Source: Nipponacmea schrenckii (lineage: Eukaryota; Mollusca; Gastropoda; Lottiidae). From it: a stretch of 64,000 nucleotides of DNA. This document shows positions 63,101-64,000 of the stretch, one piece after another; position 1 is the stretch's first letter, and the number at the start of each line of letters is the position of its first letter. The DNA lies in NCBI GenBank assembly GCA_030562195.1, contig CM060202.1, forward strand, positions 13,702,001 through 13,766,000. The letters run 5' to 3'. Position numbers and translations under genes: made by a program. The notes under the pieces are model-generated. The model was not told where the DNA came from and did not search any database. It was given only the letters and a program-made list of their open reading frames with translations.

Positions 63101-63636
63101 ACCAACAGCAACTCATGCAACAGATGAGATCACCTCAAACTTCTGTGCAATTGAAACAGCATGTGATTACAGGTGGAAAACCTCTCAGTCCACAGCATAT
63201 GATGGCTCAACAGGCCAATCCATCACCTCAACATATTATGCAACAAGTGCGTTCTCCTCAGACTTCAGTGCATCAAGTTCAGATGCGACAGAACGATCAT
63301 ATGATGTCGCCTTCACCGCAGGGCAATGTATCATTACCACAAACTGTTCGATCTCCCCAACCCACTCCATCACCACGTCAGCATCTAGCACCATCACCCC
63401 GTCAACTTCAACAATCACCCCATCACATACCTCCAAATCAGTCACCCCATCCAGTTGTAGGAGCACATTCTATGGGTGACCCTAATCAAATGAAACCTGA
63501 TCAAGTCATGCTTCCCCAACTTCAAGCTCAGCATCCAAACATGCCCCAGCATCCAAACATGTCCCAATTACAAAGTCCTGCCCCAGATACCGATATTAAT
63601 TCGGAGAAATTAACCCGCTATGTTGATTCATTATAG
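45100..63636 (+). CDS. CREBBP: CREB-binding protein / p300 ortholog (complete, 26 coding exons)
   Basis: Nuclear lysine acetyltransferase and coactivator that acetylates histones (H3K27, H3K18) and bridges transcription factors such as CREB to the transcription machinery. Twenty-six coding exons join in frame to 6957 nt, 2318 aa (human CBP is about 2440). Domains in order: N-terminal [16 protein letters not shown]; an LxxLL nuclear-receptor box at 85-89 (LSQLL); TAZ1 353-448; KIX 548-631; a Gln-rich region; a SUMO-motif cluster 883-938; bromodomain about 998-1105 with acetyl-lysine Asn1080; RING/PHD 1093-1238; KAT11 about 1239-1610; ZZ 1620-1665; TAZ2 1679-1770; NCBD 1957-2002; and a Gln/Pro tail. 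KAT11 keeps Tyr1411 and Trp1410 (equivalent to p300 Tyr1467/Trp1466), Trp1380 (Trp1436) and the YLDS motif 1341-1344. The ATG context (AACATGG) is good. It is the single CBP/p300 gene type expected outside vertebrates. Confidence 0.97.
45191..45942 (+). other. CREBBP: CBP intron 1
   Basis: Phase 1 intron, 752 bases, AT-rich. I saw no repeat or exon in it. Confidence 0.8.
45943..46667 (+). CDS. CREBBP: CBP exon 2: N-terminal receptor-interaction region
   Basis: Residues 31-272. It starts [19 protein letters not shown], matching the human DF...LENDLPDELI, then has an LxxLL box (LSQLL, 85-89). The rest is low-complexity Asn/Met/Gln/Ser/Gly sequence with no folded domain. Donor GTAGGT, phase 0. 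Confidence 0.93.
46668..47524 (+). other. CREBBP: CBP intron 2
   Basis: Phase 0 intron, 857 bases, AT-rich; nothing recognised. Confidence 0.8.
47525..47716 (+). CDS. CREBBP: CBP exon 3: disordered linker before TAZ1
   Basis: Residues 273-336, [19 protein letters not shown] and onward, Pro/Ser-rich. Two in-frame donors are possible: GTAAGT at 47,717 (used here) and GTTAGT at 47,696. Both are phase 0 and differ by seven residues. Confidence 0.85.
47717..48749 (+). other. CREBBP: CBP intron 3
   Basis: Phase 0 intron, 1033 bases, strongly AT-rich with several T and A runs; no exon or delimited repeat seen. Confidence 0.8.
48750..48972 (+). CDS. CREBBP: CBP exon 4: TAZ1 zinc finger, first part
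   Basis: Residues 337-410. TAZ1 begins at [20 protein letters not shown], followed by the zinc ligands in HKCQRREN...[18 protein letters not shown]1 binds activation domains such as those of HIF-1 alpha and CITED2. Phase 1 donor. Confidence 0.96.
49182..49298 (+). CDS. CREBBP: CBP exon 5: TAZ1, second part
   Basis: Residues 411-449. [20 protein letters not shown], then [11 protein letters not shown], gives the remaining His-Cys zinc ligands of TAZ1. Phase 1 on both sides. Confidence 0.96.
49489..49644 (+). CDS. CREBBP: CBP exon 6: TAZ1-KIX linker
   Basis: Residues 450-501. It contains [20 protein letters not shown], which resembles the conserved short helix (QRAYAALGLP) between TAZ1 and KIX in vertebrate CBP/p300. 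Phase 1 on both sides. Confidence 0.9.
49720..51445. mobile_element. hAT-like transposon remnant in CBP intron 6 (1726 bp)
   Basis: The outer ends are TAGTGCTGG and its complement CCAGCACTA. The 8-bp flanks are CTATTTAG (49,712-49,719) and CCATTTAG (51,446-51,453), matching at 7 of 8 positions. An inner inverted motif CATGCCACAATAC / GTATTGTGGCATG and several GTATCG/CGATAC steps lie near both ends. This is hAT architecture. The inside holds a 174-codon open frame on the minus strand that I could not assign. The element fills most of the intron. Confidence 0.75.
50123..50647 (-). pseudogene. Unassigned open frame inside the hAT-like element
   Basis: A minus-strand frame of 174 codons, with a Ser-rich C-terminal half and a hydrophobic stretch. 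It could be a decayed transposase exon, but I see no DDE, BED zinc finger or hAT dimerisation motif, so function is not claimed. It may be non-coding. Confidence 0.3.
51543..51738 (+). CDS. CREBBP: CBP exon 7: KIX domain, first part
   Basis: Residues 502-567. After a low-complexity segment, the KIX domain starts at [22 protein letters not shown] binds the phosphorylated kinase-inducible domain of CREB and also MLL and Myb. The phase 2 donor falls inside a Leu codon. Confidence 0.96.
51917..52034 (+). CDS. CREBBP: CBP exon 8: KIX domain, middle
   Basis: Residues 567-606, [20 protein letters not shown] and onward to [10 protein letters not shown]. The Tyr of DMYE is one of the phospho-CREB contacts in vertebrate KIX. 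Phase 2 in, phase 0 out. Confidence 0.97.
52192..52336 (+). CDS. CREBBP: CBP exon 9: end of KIX and linker
   Basis: Residues 607-654. [20 protein letters not shown] closes KIX and contains the second phospho-CREB-contacting Tyr. A Pro/Gly linker follows. Phase 1 donor. Confidence 0.97.
52557..52699 (+). CDS. CREBBP: CBP exon 10: disordered Gln-rich linker
   Basis: Residues 655-702, [19 protein letters not shown], then a short Gln run. Phase 1 in, phase 0 out. It has no folded domain and is supported by frame and splice sites. Confidence 0.88.
52940..53461 (+). CDS. CREBBP: CBP exon 11: Gln/Pro/Ser-rich region
   Basis: Residues 703-876, low-complexity Gln/Ser/Pro/Asn sequence between KIX and the bromodomain, as in all CBP/p300 proteins. 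Phase 0 on both sides, donor GTAAGT after SSINH. Confidence 0.9.
53694..54051 (+). CDS. CREBBP: CBP exon 12: CRD1-like SUMO-motif cluster
   Basis: Residues 877-995. It contains five hydrophobic-Lys-X-Glu motifs: VKKE (K884), IKTE (K888), VKTE (K926), IKNE (K930) and VKTE (K937). The rest is acidic, Ser/Thr/Pro-rich. Vertebrate CBP/p300 has its SUMO-dependent repression domain CRD1 here. It ends PKSKK, leading into the bromodomain. Confidence 0.93.
54052..54364 (+). other. CREBBP: CBP intron 12
   Basis: Phase 1 intron of 313 bases, with a TA-rich run before the acceptor; nothing else seen. Confidence 0.75.
54365..54483 (+). CDS. CREBBP: CBP exon 13: bromodomain, first part
   Basis: Residues 996-1035, [20 protein letters not shown], then [17 protein letters not shown]: bromodomain helix Z and the start of the ZA loop, nearly identical to vertebrate CBP. 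Confidence 0.98.
54764..54934 (+). CDS. CREBBP: CBP exon 14: bromodomain core
   Basis: Residues 1036-1092. [20 protein letters not shown], then [20 protein letters not shown]. Asn1080 in VYNRKTS is the acetyl-lysine-binding Asn (Asn1168 in human CBP). Confidence 0.98.
54935..55269 (+). other. CREBBP: CBP intron 14
   Basis: Phase 0 intron of 335 bases; no feature recognised. Confidence 0.75.
55270..55427 (+). CDS. CREBBP: CBP exon 15: bromodomain end and RING start
   Basis: Residues 1093-1144. [20 protein letters not shown] finishes the bromodomain. The RING-like zinc fold begins with [15 protein letters not shown]. Phase 2 donor inside an Arg codon. Confidence 0.98.
55428..56183 (+). other. 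CREBBP: CBP intron 15
   Basis: Phase 2 intron of 756 bases. An open frame runs across part of it and the next exon in a different frame; it is not coding. Confidence 0.75.
56184..56264 (+). CDS. CREBBP: CBP exon 16: RING domain
   Basis: Residues 1145-1171. [20 protein letters not shown] corresponds to YHFCEKCFTEIQGENVTLGD in human CBP, with the RING Cys pair kept. Phase 2 on both sides. Confidence 0.96.
56487..56543 (+). CDS. CREBBP: CBP exon 17: RING-PHD linker
   Basis: Residues 1172-1190, [18 protein letters not shown], equivalent to ISKDQFEKKKNDTLDPE in human CBP. At 57 bases it is the smallest exon of the gene. Confidence 0.95.
56686..56760 (+). CDS. CREBBP: CBP exon 18: PHD finger, first part
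   Basis: Residues 1191-1215, [20 protein letters not shown]: Cys and His zinc ligands of the PHD finger. The next intron interrupts the finger and carries a Tc1-like element. Confidence 0.97.
57076..58320 (+). mobile_element. Tc1/mariner-like transposon, degraded (1.25 kb)
   Basis: The inverted ends share TATACA(C/T)AAC(T/A) followed by AAAAAAGTGTTGCACCCC: left at 57,076-57,104 and right at 58,292-58,320, ending in TA as expected for Tc1 elements, which insert at TA. A broken transposase lies inside on the + strand. Length is close to the 1.3 kb of typical Tc1 elements, slightly short because of an internal deletion. Confidence 0.9.
57337..58002 (+). pseudogene. Tc1-like transposase, broken
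   Basis: Pieces appear in order across frames. First is a helix-turn-helix fragment ([15 protein letters not shown]) behind an in-frame TGA. Then come [30 protein letters not shown] (second catalytic Asp) and LNPLEHV (catalytic Glu). The second DNA-binding part and linker are missing between the first piece and DESRF. A stop at about 57,612 and a frame change near 57,785 complete the damage. It cannot make active transposase. Confidence 0.9.
58405..58472 (+). CDS. CREBBP: CBP exon 19: PHD finger end
   Basis: Residues 1216-1238, [20 protein letters not shown], equivalent to FVCDNCLKKTGRPRKENKFS of human CBP; it supplies the last PHD Cys pair. Phase 2 in, phase 1 out. Confidence 0.97.
58753..58900 (+). 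CDS. CREBBP: CBP exon 20: start of KAT11 acetyltransferase domain
   Basis: Residues 1239-1287, [20 protein letters not shown] to VEVKPGMKS, matching the N-terminal part of the KAT11 fold. Confidence 0.97.
59128..59268 (+). CDS. CREBBP: CBP exon 21: KAT11 core
   Basis: Residues 1288-1334, including [20 protein letters not shown], which is nearly invariant across CBP/p300 proteins. Phase 2 on both sides. Confidence 0.98.
59269..59586 (+). other. CREBBP: CBP intron 21
   Basis: Phase 2 intron of 318 bases, with a pyrimidine-rich tract; nothing else seen. Confidence 0.75.
59587..59866 (+). CDS. CREBBP: CBP exon 22: KAT11 catalytic centre
   Basis: Residues 1335-1428. It holds the acetyl-CoA-binding [14 protein letters not shown] (1341 on), [13 protein letters not shown] with Trp1380, and [11 protein letters not shown] with Trp1410 and catalytic Tyr1411. 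All known p300 active-site residues that I can place are present, so the enzyme should be active. Confidence 0.98.
60121..60327 (+). CDS. CREBBP: CBP exon 23: KAT11 and start of the autoinhibitory loop
   Basis: Residues 1429-1497. [20 protein letters not shown] is conserved. A Glu/Lys/Ala-rich segment follows, the acidic start of the autoinhibitory loop. Confidence 0.96.
60328..60660 (+). other. CREBBP: CBP intron 23
   Basis: Phase 0 intron of 333 bases inside the autoinhibitory loop; no feature recognised. Confidence 0.75.
60661..60813 (+). CDS. CREBBP: CBP exon 24: lysine-rich autoinhibitory loop
   Basis: Residues 1498-1548, [20 protein letters not shown] and onward, about a third Lys. 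In p300 the equivalent loop is autoacetylated to switch the enzyme on. It ends [10 protein letters not shown], matching human LYATMEKHKE. Phase 0 on both sides. Confidence 0.96.
61103..61384 (+). CDS. CREBBP: CBP exon 25: KAT11 end and ZZ start
   Basis: Residues 1549-1642. [10 protein letters not shown] to [20 protein letters not shown] completes KAT11. [20 protein letters not shown] starts the ZZ zinc finger. Confidence 0.98.
61606..63636 (+). CDS. CREBBP: CBP exon 26: ZZ end, TAZ2, NCBD, Gln-rich tail, stop
   Basis: Terminal exon, residues 1643-2318. [18 protein letters not shown] ends ZZ. TAZ2 (1679-1770) runs from [20 protein letters not shown] to [20 protein letters not shown] with its three His-Cys zinc sites. 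NCBD (1957-2002, [20 protein letters not shown] and onward) is the helical domain that folds on SRC-type coactivators. Long Gln runs follow (62,690-62,730 and 62,800-62,890), then two 33-residue tandem units and an SPRQ/SPQ-rich end. TAG stop at 63,634-63,636. Confidence 0.97.
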   Translation, partial: DFDLCVNCYKKVTHPHRMDKLGFDLDDGSYSGEKQENPQESRRQSIQRCIQSLVHACQCRDANCRLPSCTKMKRIVHHTKTCKRKTNGGCPICKQLIALCCYHAKHCNEGKCQVPFCTHLKHKLRHQQLQQRLQQAQLLRRRMAIMTATSAGGGGGQSSMQASAPPALPGPQHLSNDGKPQGTPPAGAMKAAQEAQNAAIAQRNLVSGPMNIGGKPVSMQQQQQPQPAQKMVPSPTVVNTMPPNTMQHPTVQRPQWGQSAPPAYPNQQINQPRMPVNQPIRMPMQSPNQPQNPGPGGMGSVAMNVPPRNPGQMPNASVQQLLNALKHQNTPKTEERVLSMLKQNPELMASVLKMKYQKQNQMQQQQQQQQQQQQQMGGMGVPSMQQLTPQQMQILQMRRQQQQQHQQQQQQQAQHQQQHPQHQQQHLNHFPPQNQMQNFQGQRQRMAFSGQNFANDNPQHMHQFQQQQQMMQHSQFKHLQGGGKPMSPQHMMGQQNNPNQQQLMQQMRSPQTSVQLKQHVITGGKPLSPQHMMAQQANPSPQHIMQQVRSPQTSVHQVQMRQNDHMMSPSPQGNVSLPQTVRSPQPTPSPRQHLAPSPRQLQQSPHHIPPNQSPHPVVGAHSMGDPNQMKPDQVMLPQLQAQHPNMPQHPNMSQLQSPAPDTDINSEKLTRYVDSL

Positions 63637-64000
63637 TACAAACTTAATTTAAAGGTGCGTTATAAATATTATATTATTATTATTATTATTATATACATAT
63701 ATATATATTATAAATATATAAATACATGCAAATTAACTTATGTACCATAGTCGTTAAATAGAAATTCATCATCTTTGTATTTTGTCCATAGTTTTGTTTT
63801 TCATTTTTCTGGAACAAATTGTGAATTATTGAGAATGACATTGCTACTTGTTTTAATATTATGAGGAATTTTTTTTTTTTATCATTTTGACAACTTCTAT
63901 GTAAGTTGGAACTAAGTTATTGACATTTTTTTGTGAGAATTGACCATGGACAAATGAACACTGTTTAAATTGTACACAGTATCACAATATCTATTGTACA
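63637..64000 (+). other. CREBBP: CBP 3' UTR (incomplete)
   Basis: AT-rich, with an (ATT)n/(AT)n microsatellite at about 63,669-63,722. I saw no AATAAA before the window ends, so the UTR probably continues. Confidence 0.75.

Noticed and set aside
1..64000. tRNA, rRNA, CRISPR, bacterial operon features, or a retrotransposon with reverse transcriptase
   Set aside because: None was seen. This is animal genomic DNA, and no frame shows reverse transcriptase or integrase motifs.

Overview
The window is AT-rich animal DNA carrying spliced genes with GT-AG introns. Two genes are complete and one is partial, all on the + strand. The organism is most likely a lophotrochozoan and probably a mollusc. The grounds are gene content, short introns in the CBP gene, and dispersed repeats that resemble ones common in mollusc genomes (an ACGCCC-type repeat near 8.6 kb, and a SINE-like repeat with a GTGCACGTTAAA core near 1.45 kb). 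I cannot name the species.

Layout: 1-1.74 kb is the 3' end of a JIP3/JIP4 (MAPK8IP3/SPAG9, sunday driver, UNC-16) scaffold gene. 1.74-10.9 kb is intergenic, with several repeats. 10.92-37.25 kb is a complete ADCY9-type membrane adenylyl cyclase (6 coding exons, 1187 aa by my splice model), with an 18.3 kb first intron full of transposon remnants and a minisatellite. 37.25-45.1 kb is intergenic or UTR; it starts with a 39-bp minisatellite that repeats AATAAA and ends with the CBP promoter. 45.10-63.64 kb is a complete CREB-binding protein (CBP/p300) gene: 26 coding exons, 2318 aa by my model, with TAZ1, KIX, bromodomain, RING/PHD, KAT11, ZZ, TAZ2 and NCBD. Its 3' UTR runs out of the window.

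Functionally, the cyclase makes cAMP, cAMP activates PKA, PKA phosphorylates CREB, and CREB recruits CBP through KIX. Two steps of one pathway therefore lie head to tail. From memory, human ADCY9 and CREBBP are neighbours in the same relative order and orientation on 16p13.3, where MAPK8IP3 also lies, so the window looks like a block of ancient bilaterian synteny.

Five DNA transposon remnants can be delimited by terminal inverted repeats and target duplications: three hAT-like, one Tc1-like and one with TTAA ends. I found no tRNA, rRNA, CRISPR array, retrotransposon ORF or other clearly new system. The best leads are the conserved gene block, the forskolin-pocket residues and missing C-terminal tail of the cyclase, a cluster of SUMO-type motifs in CBP, the polyadenylation-signal minisatellite, and well-delimited transposons that may be undescribed families.
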